Both the position numbers and the translations under genes were made by a program. From Lentihominibacter butyricus (GTDB taxonomy: Bacteria; Bacillota; Clostridia; Peptostreptococcales; Anaerovoracaceae), in the NCBI RefSeq assembly GCF_025567305.1, contig NZ_JAOQJP010000001.1, forward strand, positions 255,645-319,644: DNA of 64,000 bases, written 5' to 3'. This document shows positions 45,428 through 53,534 of this stretch, piece by piece. The notes beneath the pieces are model-generated. The model saw only the letters and a list, made by a program, of their open reading frames with translations, was not told where the DNA came from and searched no databases. Position 1 is the first letter of the stretch. Each line of letters begins with the position of its first letter.

Positions 45428-45550
45428 ATGAATTTGGAGGTGGAACAGCACAGGACTTTACAGTTCGTGCTCAAAATGACAAAAGGATTTATGAACAAGA
45501 TATACGCAGCAATTAGAAATTTAAAGAAAGATTTTGATTTAAAGACGTAA
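45428..45550 (+). CDS. 40-codon small ORF before the saccharopine dehydrogenase family gene
   Basis: ATG at 45428 opens 40 codons (MNLEVEQHRTLQFVLKMTKG, then a Lys/Asp-rich amphipathic half ending DFDLKT), stop TAA at 45550. It starts 5 bases after the 15-codon ORF, so reinitiation is possible. No good ribosome site of its own; an internal ATG at 45491 has AAAGGA before it. Its stop lies in the ACGTAATATC arm of the 3' stem. No family known. Confidence 0.35.
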   Translation: MNLEVEQHRTLQFVLKMTKGFMNKIYAAIRNLKKDFDLKT

Positions 45551-45633
45551 TATCTGCAGGAAATCCGGCTGTTGATAATAGCCTGGGAATATCTTGCGTG
45601 ACGGATATTACGTGAAATATTTTGAGGTGAATT

Positions 45634-46932
45634 ATGAAAAAAGTATTAGTATTAGGCGTTGGAGCTCAGGGCAGTGCAGCAGCAAAGAGACTGGATCTGG
45701 AGCCAAACGTGGAAGAGGTTATTTGCGCGGATTATGATCCGAAGGCAGTGGAAAATATCGTCAGCCAGCTCAAAAAGGGCAGAGGTGTGCAGGTGGATGC
45801 CCATGACAAGGACAGTATCGTTGCCGCAGCTCAGGGAGTGGATCTGATCCTTAACGGTCTGCCGCTCGAATGCACGAAAAACGTGCTGGACGCAGCTCTT
45901 GAGGTAAAAGCCAATTATCAGGACTACGCATCGACCATCAACATGGAGAATGTATGGAGAGAAAGCGAAGAAGCGAAAGCTGACGCAGATATCAGATGCG
46001 AAAAGATCACCGCACCGGGAACTCAGAAATGGTTCGACAGTCTGAAGGCTCAGTTCGAGATCTACGGCCCTAAGTTCGAAGCTATCGACAGACTGGCGAT
46101 AGTAGGAACGGGATCAGCTCCGGGACTCATCTGCTGTGCAACGAGAAACGCGATGAAATATCTCGACAAATGCGATACTATTTATAATTTTGTATGGGAA
46201 GGCGCTATAGCTGAAAGATTCCAGCCATTCTGGTGGTCACCGGTGACAGCGCTTACAGATATGAGTGAAGCAGGCATTGCTTTCGAAAACGGACAGTTCG
46301 TCAACACACCGGCTTTCGGAAACCCTGTAAAGAGACAGTATGACTACATGGATGAAGAGATCACGTTCATGGAACACTCGCATGATGAACCTCTGCACTA
46401 TGGGTTCAATGCTGAAAAGTACTTCAAGGGATGCAAGAATGCTTACTTCAAATATGCGGGAGCAGGAATGGACTTCGCAAAACCTCTCAGCGAAGCAGGC
46501 CTTCTGAGCCGTGAGGAAAAAGACTTCAATGGAAATAAAGTGGTTCCGTTTGATTTCATCCTCAGCCATATCCCTCCGGCACCTAAATACAAGGAAGAAA
46601 TACAGGCGATCATAGACGAAGGTCTGAAGAAAGACGCAGGCTGCATGGTCATCGAAGCATACGGACAGAAGGACGGCAAGGACGTTCTCGTAGAGACGCA
46701 CGTATCAGCGCCGGGATTCGTAGATTCCTTCGAAAAGGCAGGAATAACCGCTGAGATGTACCTGACAGGGCAGGGCGGATTCTTATTCTCAAAGATGTTC
46801 GTTAATGACAAGTTCGATCAGAAGGGTCTCATCTCATCAGATATGCTGAGTTTTGACCAGGTGGATACATATTTTGATTATGCATCGGAACTGGATATAA
46901 CTCTTGATACAGTAGTAAAAGAACTCAACTAA
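45634..46932 (+). CDS. saccharopine dehydrogenase family NAD(P)-dependent oxidoreductase
   Basis: 432-aa oxidoreductase. Rossmann motif VLVLGVGAQGSAAAKRL at the N-terminus, NGLPLECTKNVLDAAL, VGTGSAPGLICCATR and a long C-terminal catalytic domain with PFWWSP and GQGGFLFSKMF. This is the family of saccharopine, carboxynorspermidine and lysine 6-dehydrogenases; the exact substrate is open. TTGAGGTG precedes the ATG. An APC transporter follows, which suggests uptake and oxidation of an amino acid or polyamine-like compound (inference). Confidence 0.85.
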   Translation: MKKVLVLGVGAQGSAAAKRLDLEPNVEEVICADYDPKAVENIVSQLKKGRGVQVDAHDKDSIVAAAQGVDLILNGLPLECTKNVLDAALEVKANYQDYASTINMENVWRESEEAKADADIRCEKITAPGTQKWFDSLKAQFEIYGPKFEAIDRLAIVGTGSAPGLICCATRNAMKYLDKCDTIYNFVWEGAIAERFQPFWWSPVTALTDMSEAGIAFENGQFVNTPAFGNPVKRQYDYMDEEITFMEHSHDEPLHYGFNAEKYFKGCKNAYFKYAGAGMDFAKPLSEAGLLSREEKDFNGNKVVPFDFILSHIPPAPKYKEEIQAIIDEGLKKDAGCMVIEAYGQKDGKDVLVETHVSAPGFVDSFEKAGITAEMYLTGQGGFLFSKMFVNDKFDQKGLISSDMLSFDQVDTYFDYASELDITLDTVVKELN

Positions 46933-47002
46933 AAGCTTCATATTATTATGTTTGATTATACCGGAATTATATTCACAATGTGATATATTGATGTCTATTA
47001 TG

Positions 47003-47049
47003 CAGGAAAGCCGCTGTGCTGCTCAGGCGGCGGCTTTTCCTGTTATTTA
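47003..47049 (+). terminator. terminator between the dehydrogenase and transporter genes
   Basis: CAGGAAA-GCCGC (47003-47014) pairs with GCGGC-TTTTCCTG (to 47042) with one bulged T, then TTATTTAG. Probably partial, since the transporter start is only 37 bases on. Confidence 0.68.
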
Positions 47050-47079
47050 GAGGATTTACTATTAAAAAAGGAGGATAAT

Positions 47080-48774
47080 ATGACTCAAAAACAGAACACT
47101 AATGTTGCTCAGGTCGGAGAACATGGTCTGAAAAAGCATGACATCAAAGTTTCGACAGTAGTATTCATGATCTTCTGTCTGGTAGCGGCAGGCTGCTACG
47201 GAATCGAGGAAATGATCCCTGAATGCGGCCCCGGCCTTACCATAGTAATGCTCTGTGTGCTGCCGTTCGTATGGGCGCTGCCGTTCGGATGCGTTGCTTC
47301 CGAGCTGGGGTCGGTAAGACCGCAGGAAGGCGGCTACTACAAGTGGGTACAGGAAGCACTCGGAGAATTCTGGGGTTTCCAGGCAGGATGGTGGAGAACC
47401 ATCTCTATCTACATCGATAACGCTGTATACGTTATTCTGGCAGGCGGATACGCCGCAGCTCAGTGGGATCTGGGCTGGACCGGAGAATTTGCCATCAAGG
47501 CTGCAATGATAATCATATTTACATGGATCAATATCCGCGGCGTAAAGGATGTAGGTATAGCAAGCACGATACTTTCGATACTCGTTATGGTAGCATTCGG
47601 ACTCGTTGCAGTGTGCGGCTTCATGAACTGGGGCGGCAATGCTGAGACGGCTGACACTATCTCGTTCCAGCTCACGGCATACGAAGCAACAGGCGCTTCA
47701 GACTGGCTCTTCTTCATAGCAGGAGGAATCTCAGTCGGCATGTGGATGTACTCGGGATACGAGTCGATGTCGACGATCGCAGGTGAAGTTTCGAATCCGC
47801 AGGTCATCCCTAAGGGAACCCTCATCACTATACCGCTTATCATGGCTGTATATATCCTGCCTACTATCGCAGGCCTTGGCTCACTGGGTCAGTGGGAGAA
47901 CTGGGGAACAGAGGCAGGAACTGTAGGATACTCAGACGTTGTACAGGAATTCTGGGGACCTGCATTCGGTGTATTCTTCGTACTGGTTGCGATATTCGCA
48001 CAGTGTTCGATATTCAACACCTACATAGCATCGGGTTCCAGAGGCTTCTTCTCGCTGGCAGATGATAATCTGGCTCCGCCGCTTCTCGTAAAATGTGACA
48101 AGAAACACGGAGTGCCTTATATCGCTGTACTGACAGTAGCTGTTTCAACGATGATACTATGCATGCTGCCGTTCGGGTTCGTAATAATCCTTGACGTGCA
48201 TATGCTCATCGCATCGTACATACTCGTTTATATCTCCGCTATGATCCTCAGAAAGAAGATACCGGCGGAAGAATACAAGTTCAAGATCCCCGGAGGATTC
48301 GGACTTCTGGTCGTATTGTGTATCGTACCGATCTGCGTGGCACTGTTCGCGATCTTCATCAACGGATCCGACTACTACATAGGCGGTATGACGGCGATGG
48401 CAACAGGTCCGTTCCTTTACATCATCTGGAGAAAGATGTACGGCGGTCTCACGAAGAAAGACCCTGTCGCATTCCCGGGAAACAAGAGGACCGGTCTGGC
48501 AGTAGGAGACACGAAGAGGATATCTCTGCTGTTCCTGTTCATGACTGTCATGAACGCAGTTACATGTGTATTCGTGCCTTGGTATGAAGGCTGGGGAACT
48601 GAAGATGCATGGGAGGCAGGAGATTACTTCGACGGCATAATGGAAAACGGCAATGTCGATACTATCGTAAGCGTGATAGGCAACTATCTGCATATATTCA
48701 CAGCAGTATGCGCTGTACTCTGCGTAGTATTCTTCATAATTTCCAGAAAGGTAGAGACGTCGAAAGCGAAATAG
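47080..48774 (+). CDS. APC family amino acid/polyamine permease
   Basis: 564-aa membrane transporter with about 12-14 TM helices. The N-terminal FCLVAAGCYGIEEMIPECGPG is the APC helix-1 region, followed by ASELGSVRPQEGGYYKW, typical of the amino acid/polyamine group. The middle has GISVGMWMYSGYESMSTIAGEVSNP in two parts. The C-terminus has a short cytoplasmic tail (RKVETSKAK). AAAGGAGG lies before the start. It probably imports the substrate of the upstream dehydrogenase. Confidence 0.88.
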   Translation: MTQKQNTNVAQVGEHGLKKHDIKVSTVVFMIFCLVAAGCYGIEEMIPECGPGLTIVMLCVLPFVWALPFGCVASELGSVRPQEGGYYKWVQEALGEFWGFQAGWWRTISIYIDNAVYVILAGGYAAAQWDLGWTGEFAIKAAMIIIFTWINIRGVKDVGIASTILSILVMVAFGLVAVCGFMNWGGNAETADTISFQLTAYEATGASDWLFFIAGGISVGMWMYSGYESMSTIAGEVSNPQVIPKGTLITIPLIMAVYILPTIAGLGSLGQWENWGTEAGTVGYSDVVQEFWGPAFGVFFVLVAIFAQCSIFNTYIASGSRGFFSLADDNLAPPLLVKCDKKHGVPYIAVLTVAVSTMILCMLPFGFVIILDVHMLIASYILVYISAMILRKKIPAEEYKFKIPGGFGLLVVLCIVPICVALFAIFINGSDYYIGGMTAMATGPFLYIIWRKMYGGLTKKDPVAFPGNKRTGLAVGDTKRISLLFLFMTVMNAVTCVFVPWYEGWGTEDAWEAGDYFDGIMENGNVDTIVSVIGNYLHIFTAVCAVLCVVFFIISRKVETSKAK

Positions 48775-48819
48775 CAGAAGCGGTTTAATCGGATATTTTA
48801 TTATTCCGGAAATATCAAT

Positions 48820-48861
48820 AAAAGTTTCATATGAAAATATGTGGCGAAGCCACTTTTGTTC
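48820..48861 (-). repeat. 42-nt dispersed structured repeat, copy 2
   Basis: Reverse complement of 8097-8138 with two mismatches. Here the AT-rich part is the perfect palindrome TTTCATATGAAA. As in copy 1, a GC hairpin lies on its 5' side (GGCG/CGCC, 48865-48885). It lies 45 bases past the permease stop. Confidence 0.8.
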
Positions 48862-48902
48862 AAAGGCGCATTGTTATGTAACGCCGTATAGTCAAAAATC
48901 AG

Positions 48903-48952
48903 AGGGCGCTGTGCCGGGATGTGATATTCACCCTGGGCGGCGTTCTTTTTTA
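48903..48952 (+). terminator. probable terminator after the permease
   Basis: GC-rich imperfect hairpin (CCGGG/CCC-T-GG core, 48913-48936, with flanking G/C pairing) followed by TTCTTTTTT. Confidence 0.5.
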
Positions 48953-48980
48953 TAGCGTTGGGCGTGCGGACCGTTCATAC

Positions 48981-49009
48981 TTGACAGCTGTGGTAAAGGA
49001 TAGTATACT
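48981..49009 (+). promoter_or_regulatory. promoter of the rrf2-type gene
   Basis: Perfect -35 TTGACA (48981-48986), 17-nt spacer, -10 TATACT (49004-49009). Confidence 0.85.
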
Positions 49010-49024
49010 TTACTAAAAAAGTAT
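49005..49024 (+). promoter_or_regulatory. probable Rrf2 operator
   Basis: Inverted repeat ATACTTT-N6-AAAGTAT overlapping the -10 and the start point. The position and layout fit an autoregulatory site for the Rrf2 protein encoded next. Confidence 0.65.
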
Positions 49025-49051
49025 GATAACGACTGCAGGGAGGTGACCGGT

Positions 49052-49450
49052 ATTTTAATAATCAAAGAAGTCGAATATGCTATACAGATACTTGACGCGC
49101 TTTATCACAAAAGTCCGATGTCAGCTGCAGCGCTTTCGCAGGAGAAAAATATCCCGTCCCCATTCATATACAGGGTACTTAAAAAGCTTGAGACAGGCGG
49201 GCTGCTGACTATCAGGCGCGGCCCGAAGGGCGGATACAGCCTGCGCAGAGACTGCGAAGAGATCACACTTTACGATGTAGTGAACGCATTCGAGAATACA
49301 TTTCTGGTGATCGAATGCATGAAAAGCGATTATGACTGCACCAGGAACGCCGGTTTCGACTGTCGCATGCACAGAGAGCTCGGGCGCATACAGGGTCTGC
49401 TGAAGAACGAGTTCAGGAGCAAAAGCCTGGCGTCGCTGTTCGATGATTAA
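49052..49450 (+). CDS. Rrf2 family transcriptional regulator
   Basis: 132-aa winged-helix regulator. IIKEVEYAIQILDAL and LRRDCEEITLYDVVNAFE match the family, with HTH SAAALSQEKNIPSPFIYRVLKKLE and wing GGLLTIRRGPKGGYSL. Three Cys in C-x6-C-x7-C (ECMKSDYDC, then DC) could bind an Fe-S cluster as in IscR/NsrR. The frame also has a GTG at 49043, but that lies within the perfect GGGAGGTGA (49038-49046); the site points instead to ATT at 49052, giving the usual family N-terminus. The regulated pathway is unknown. Confidence 0.85.
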   Translation: MLIIKEVEYAIQILDALYHKSPMSAAALSQEKNIPSPFIYRVLKKLETGGLLTIRRGPKGGYSLRRDCEEITLYDVVNAFENTFLVIECMKSDYDCTRNAGFDCRMHRELGRIQGLLKNEFRSKSLASLFDD

Positions 49451-49560
49451 CGGCTGCTGCGAGCGCCGGTTCTTCGGGCGCAGCAGAGGATATGCGGATT
49501 TGTGCGGAGCGCAGGTAACAGGTAAGAGCAGAAGAACGATCTGACGCTTTTAATAATATG

Positions 49561-49619
49561 CAAAAACCGCTTTCGGTCCGGCAGTGGCAGCATGCCACAG
49601 GATCCGTCAGCGGTTTTTG
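49561..49619. terminator. bidirectional terminator between rrf2 and spoIIR
   Basis: 11-bp stem CAAAAACCGCT/AGCGGTTTTTG with a nested hairpin GTGGCA-GCA-TGCCAC in the loop. A/T runs flank both arms, so it serves both convergent genes. Confidence 0.88.
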
Positions 49620-49623
49620 TATG

Positions 49624-50295
49624 TCATTTAGTTTCTCCAAGGAGCTCGGCGATCTTCCATTTCAGGTGCAGGCGCTGCTCGTCAGTCAGACTGTCGGAGC
49701 CGCCGGAAGCGTCAGCTGTGCCGTTTCCGCTGCTCTTGTCCATACCTGCAGACTTTGCAGACGGTGCATCCTTTGCATCATCCCCAGCAACGTCGCTTTC
49801 GGTGCCTTCATCGAGAAGACAGAGCGGCGGGAAGAGCACACACCACCAGTTTTCACCTTTGCCGTCTCCGAGCGTGATGTTCAGCGCCTCGTAGTTCCCG
49901 GCAGGAAAAGTGATACCGCCGTAAGTCTTTTCGGGGATATACCGCACCCCGAGCTTAGCGTGAGCAGAGTAGTCACGCCCGTTCGCTGCGATTATCCCTT
50001 CACTGATCTTTTCGAGGCTGCCGAGATTCGCCTCGAGATATTCCCTGGTGTCGTCGACGGTGTGAAGGTCATCCTGCTTCTGCAGATATTCGATCACCGC
50101 GTCGCGCACCTTGAGCTTCAGCGCCTGGTCGCCGACCGTATCGCTGTTTGCGATCACGTGAAGTCTGATGATCCCCTCGTGTTCATTTTTACGGCCGTCT
50201 CCGGTGTATGTATAGAACAAAAGGAAGCCCATTATCAGTACGAGTGCCAGGCATATCATGCATTTTTTTCCGTCAGATATTTTTTTCAATTCCAA
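49624..50295 (-). CDS. spoIIR: stage II sporulation protein R
   Basis: Secreted forespore signal that triggers SpoIIGA processing of pro-sigma-E in the mother cell; 223 aa. One N-terminal TM/signal segment (CMICLALVLIMGFLLFY), then IIRLHVIANSDTVGDQALKLKVRDAVIEYL in two parts and WWCVLFPPLCLLDE, the family core. The C-terminus has a Ser/Ala/Asp-rich insert (about 165-200) before LTDEQRLHLKWKIAELL. GGGAGGAATT precedes the start. It marks the organism as a spore former. Confidence 0.94.
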   Translation of the reverse strand: MELKKISDGKKCMICLALVLIMGFLLFYTYTGDGRKNEHEGIIRLHVIANSDTVGDQALKLKVRDAVIEYLQKQDDLHTVDDTREYLEANLGSLEKISEGIIAANGRDYSAHAKLGVRYIPEKTYGGITFPAGNYEALNITLGDGKGENWWCVLFPPLCLLDEGTESDVAGDDAKDAPSAKSAGMDKSSGNGTADASGGSDSLTDEQRLHLKWKIAELLGETK

Positions 50296-50465
50296 TTCCT
50301 CCCTTGCGCTTTCTGCTTTTCCCGGATATGGCCGCGGCTGGTTTTGGCCGGGCTGATCTGATCCGGTACAGTAAGTGTTTACTGCTCAGGGAGGAATTAT
50401 ACATATTTATGGAAGTTTTTTTGCAAAGCGCGCCAGGTCGCGACAGATTGCAGTCAGGCGGGGCG

Positions 50466-51893
50466 TCAGCGGACTACGAGCAGTCTTGTGCCGGCGCTCA
50501 GCGGCTGACCGGCGTCCAGGTCGTTGACTGCTGCGATGGACTCGGTGTCGGTGCGGTATCGTTTCGCGATATCCCACAGCGTATCGTCCGGGCCTGTCAC
50601 GTAAAGTGCTATCGACGGTGTGCGGACGGATGACGCGGATTCCGAGATGCAGAGGTTTTCGATGGTGTGGAAAACGCAGTGTCGTATGGCCCAGATCTCT
50701 ATGGAAACGCTGATGTTTATCTCTAGCTGTCTGCTGTTGATCGAGTCGAACCAGAGGTCCTTTATGCTCGCGGAAATCGCGATCTCTGTCGTGTCGGGCG
50801 AGTTTTCCAGTGCAGGCATATCCAGAGTGCCGCGGAGCGGCACGGTGCTTTCGATCACGAACGGATTGCCGTCGCTGTCGAGTGCGAGGATCTTCACCGG
50901 GATACTGCCTTCGAGTACGATACGTCCCTGACCGGCCGTGCCGCAAAGTTCCGTGATCGTGCCGGTCGCGCACAGAAGCTTTTCGGGTCTGCCTTTTTCT
51001 TCATCTATATTCACGACCTCGCGTGACGAGAGCTCACCGGAAACAGTTCCGGCTATGCAGGAAAGCGGCCGGCTGCACATGTCGAACCGGATGTCGTTCT
51101 TTTTGTGATATGCGTCTGAGATAACAGGTATCGATCGCGTGCGGTAGCCGTGCACCGACGAGGTCACTGTGCCTGTTATCATGATCTGGCTCCTGGTCTC
51201 GACGGATGCTTTCAGATCATCGCCGGCAAAGGATATCTCTATCAGGTCACTGTCGAGATCGTTGTCTGCCATGATGAACTGTGTGAAATCGGTTTTGTTT
51301 CTCAGGCAGCAGAGTGTGTTTTCGTGGTCTTCAAGGCCGAGGTACAGTATTTCGGAAAGGATCGTGCCGTTTATCACGAGTTTGCCGGATGTGATCTGTC
51401 TGTGGTTTTCGACTATGGAAAAGCTTTCCTTGAGGATCTTCACGGGCTCCGGCTGATCCTCGTGCAGGTTTATCTCCTGAGAGATCTCGGTCGTTTCAGT
51501 GGCTTCGAATATCAGCTCGGATGCGCTGAACTGTTCATTTTTCAGGATCAGGTCAGGGTCGCTGTTGGCGTTGTGGAGCGGGAGCTCTTTCGCTGTGACG
51601 ACAGTGACGCGAACCTTTACATATCCCTTGACTGTAAATTTGCGCTCGTTCATCAGTTCGGCGGTCACCGGGCCGATGTCGAACGTGCATACTGATTCTG
51701 CGGAAGTGCCTGTGGCAGCGTCATGCTGGATATCGGGGATCTCGGATCTGAATGAAACGGCGGATCTTATGACGTCGACAGGCGATGAAGTCGTTTCCGC
51801 AGGGCTGTAGGCGGTGTGCAGGACGATCTCGCCTGAGACTGTGCCGGTGTTTCCTGCTGCAGTCCTCGATGACTGATCCGGGTGGAAAGCTCC
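50466..51893 (-). CDS. SPOCS (DUF3794)/LysM spore-coat protein, C-terminal part
   Basis: C-terminal 475 residues of a SipL-like spore morphogenetic protein, cut at its N-terminal side by the N-run. It shows repeated SPOCS/DUF3794 domains (FTVKGYVKVRVTVV, VNGTILSEILYLG, ILEGSIPVKILALD-type segments) and a C-terminal LysM domain (VTGPDDTLWDIAKRYRTD, SAGTRLLVV). LysM targets the spore cortex and SPOCS domains bind coat partners such as SpoIVA. The gene likely begins at 52578. It lies 170 bases from spoIIR. Confidence 0.85.
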   Translation of the reverse strand, partial: GAFHPDQSSRTAAGNTGTVSGEIVLHTAYSPAETTSSPVDVIRSAVSFRSEIPDIQHDAATGTSAESVCTFDIGPVTAELMNERKFTVKGYVKVRVTVVTAKELPLHNANSDPDLILKNEQFSASELIFEATETTEISQEINLHEDQPEPVKILKESFSIVENHRQITSGKLVINGTILSEILYLGLEDHENTLCCLRNKTDFTQFIMADNDLDSDLIEISFAGDDLKASVETRSQIMITGTVTSSVHGYRTRSIPVISDAYHKKNDIRFDMCSRPLSCIAGTVSGELSSREVVNIDEEKGRPEKLLCATGTITELCGTAGQGRIVLEGSIPVKILALDSDGNPFVIESTVPLRGTLDMPALENSPDTTEIAISASIKDLWFDSINSRQLEINISVSIEIWAIRHCVFHTIENLCISESASSVRTPSIALYVTGPDDTLWDIAKRYRTDTESIAAVNDLDAGQPLSAGTRLLVVR

Positions 51894-52208
51894 NNNNNNN
51901 NNNNNNNNNNNNNNNNNNNNNNNNNNNNNNNNNNNNNNNNNNNNNNNNNNNNNNNNNNNNNNNNNNNNNNNNNNNNNNNNNNNNNNNNNNNNNNNNNNNN
52001 NNNNNNNNNNNNNNNNNNNNNNNNNNNNNNNNNNNNNNNNNNNNNNNNNNNNNNNNNNNNNNNNNNNNNNNNNNNNNNNNNNNNNNNNNNNNNNNNNNNN
52101 NNNNNNNNNNNNNNNNNNNNNNNNNNNNNNNNNNNNNNNNNNNNNNNNNNNNNNNNNNNNNNNNNNNNNNNNNNNNNNNNNNNNNNNNNNNNNNNNNNNN
52201 NNNNNNNN
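51894..52208. other. assembly gap (315 N)
   Basis: Unresolved bases. For a single gene running through, the flanking frames need a gap length of 3n+2, while 315 is 3n, so the N count is an estimate. Confidence 0.97.
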
Positions 52209-52578
52209 CTGAGGCGACTGAGGCCGGGCTCGTGTTTTCTCGTAGATCACCGGTCACGGCCGGAGCCGGTGCAGGTGCGCTCTCAGGCTCGGTGTCGGCT
52301 GTCTGGATAGATGAGGATGCCGGGCTTGCGCTCTCCTGATGAACGGCGCCTGCTGCCCGGAGCTCATCGCGGCGCCTGGAAGCACCGGCTGCATCGGCAG
52401 TGTCGTAATGATCGGCAGGGTCCGATATCGTGACTTCCGGTGATGTACCCGCATTTTCAGGCGCTATATTTTCCACAGGCACGTCGACATACTGCAGCTG
52501 ATCCTGCCCGGCCGAACTGTCGGGGAGGGGATTTCCCCCGCTTACGGGAATATTGTCATAAGGCGATATATTATTCAT
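52209..52578 (-). CDS. SPOCS/LysM protein, N-terminal part
   Basis: Starts at 52578 with GGAGG 9 nt upstream and runs 123 codons into the N-run. Composition is low-complexity (Pro, Ala, Ser, Asp, Glu), beginning MNNISPYDNIPVSGGNPLPD. This resembles a disordered tail and not a SPOCS domain. It is assigned to the same gene as 50466-51893 by strand and position; a separate short gene cannot be excluded until the gap is closed. Confidence 0.62.
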
Positions 52579-52625
52579 GTGTTGCGACCTCCTTGATGAT
52601 GGCTGATATTATTTTTCTGATAAAT

Positions 52626-52655
52626 AATATTCGCGAGGTCTGAGAAATATTCGCG
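52626..52655 (-). repeat. 10-bp direct repeat upstream of the SPOCS gene
   Basis: AATATTCGCG occurs at 52626-52635 and 52646-52655, 20 bases apart (two helix turns), in the presumed promoter region. Could be paired regulator half-sites or part of a sporulation promoter. Confidence 0.5.
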
Positions 52656-52705
52656 GACACGGCACAAAAAGTGTGGAACTGCGCAGGACAGTGCGCTTTT
52701 GCATG

Positions 52706-52734
52706 AAAAAAGCCTGCAGGCCGCGAGGCTGCAG
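52706..52734 (-). terminator. second tandem terminator after the GntR gene
   Basis: Minus strand: CTGCAGCC-TCGC-GGCCTGCAG stem followed by GCTTTTTT (reads 52734 to 52706). Confidence 0.8.
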
Positions 52735-52743
52735 ACTTTGCAT

Positions 52744-52780
52744 AAAAAAACCGGGCAGATGCATGACGCAGTCTGTCCGG
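52744..52780 (-). terminator. first terminator after the GntR gene
   Basis: Minus strand: CCGG-A-CAGA pairs with TCTG-C-CCGG, then TTTTTTT. It is 23 bases past the stop. Confidence 0.82.
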
Positions 52781-52803
52781 GTCGTGTCCGATGGTTCGGG
52801 ATC

Positions 52804-53487
52804 TTAGTCCGTGATGTTCTTTGGCTGGACATTTTCTCTGATGACGAGCTCTTTGAGTCTGGCGATATGAACGTCGGCTGCTTCTCTGGCCGCGTCGGCA
52901 TTGCCGCTTTCGATCGCGTCGAGTATCAGGCGGTGCTCCTCAGGCATGTTCTCCGCTCTCTTGAAGTCATCGTAATATATGTAACGAAATCTGAGAACGA
53001 GCTCCTGGAGCTGCTCGATCATCTGCACGAGGATCTTGTTGTTGCATGACTCCACGATGATCCTGTGAAAGCGCGTGTCGTAAGTGATCATGTCCTCCAT
53101 GTTTCCGTCTGCGACCGCTCTGTTGTATTTCTCGGCAACTTCCTTGAGGTCATCCAGCTGTTCCGGCTGCATCCTCGAGGCTGCAAAGAAAGCTGCGAGA
53201 CCTTCCATGTTCTGGCGTACTTCGAGGATCTCCACCATGTCTTTCGTGGAAATCTGCGACGCGTATGCGCCTCTTCGCGGTTCGATCACCACGAGGCCTT
53301 CTTTTTCAAGCTTTCGGATGGCTTCGCGTATCGGTGTCCTGCTGACTCCGATCTGGTTGGCGAGTTCGACTTCCATCATTCTTGTTCCCGGTACGATCGC
53401 CCCTGTGAGTATCTGCATTTTCAGTTCTTCGTAAACCATTTCACGAAGCGGTTTATGGTTCTGGATATCAAAGTTCAACATAGTCAA
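52804..53487 (-). CDS. GntR family transcriptional regulator (FCD domain)
   Basis: 227-aa regulator. N-terminal winged helix (PLREMVYEELKMQILTG, TRMMEVELANQIGVSRTPIREAIRKLEKEGLV in parts), then the all-helical FCD ligand domain (about 85-220, RQNMEGLAAFFAA, FHRIIVESCNN). FCD proteins usually sense organic acids, often through a metal. It follows ispE by 47 bases on the same strand; ispE-GntR pairs recur in Clostridia. Target unknown. Confidence 0.9.
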   Translation of the reverse strand: MTMLNFDIQNHKPLREMVYEELKMQILTGAIVPGTRMMEVELANQIGVSRTPIREAIRKLEKEGLVVIEPRRGAYASQISTKDMVEILEVRQNMEGLAAFFAASRMQPEQLDDLKEVAEKYNRAVADGNMEDMITYDTRFHRIIVESCNNKILVQMIEQLQELVLRFRYIYYDDFKRAENMPEEHRLILDAIESGNADAAREAADVHIARLKELVIRENVQPKNITD

Positions 53488-53534
53488 AATCCTTTTCTAA
53501 ATTATTTCTGTTTTTGTGCGGGTGCTGCTGCGAC

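Larger units (their letters stand above)
45353..45613 (+). promoter_or_regulatory. candidate structured leader RNA upstream of the saccharopine dehydrogenase family gene
   Basis: Several stems, some mutually exclusive. GTGG-AAA-CCAC (45362-45372) competes with CCACCT/AGGTGG (45369-45374/45438-45443), which also covers GGAGG. A perfect 7-bp stem GCGGCAC/GTGCCGC (45396-45402/45414-45420) lies inside. Near the gene, GATATTACGT (45604-45613) can pair with ACGTAATATC (45545-45554, 10 bp) or with the local AATATC (45588-45593). The region matches no riboswitch class I remember (T-box, SAM, lysine, glycine, THF, guanidine). Confidence 0.5.

Noticed and set aside
46973..46987. TTCACAATGTGAT resembling a CRP/FNR site before the permease
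   Set aside because: The arms face the wrong way for the CRP consensus and match FNR poorly.
50370..50383. AGTAA-N4-TTACT inverted repeat upstream of spoIIR
   Set aside because: Short arms; I could not fit a sigma-F promoter to it with confidence.
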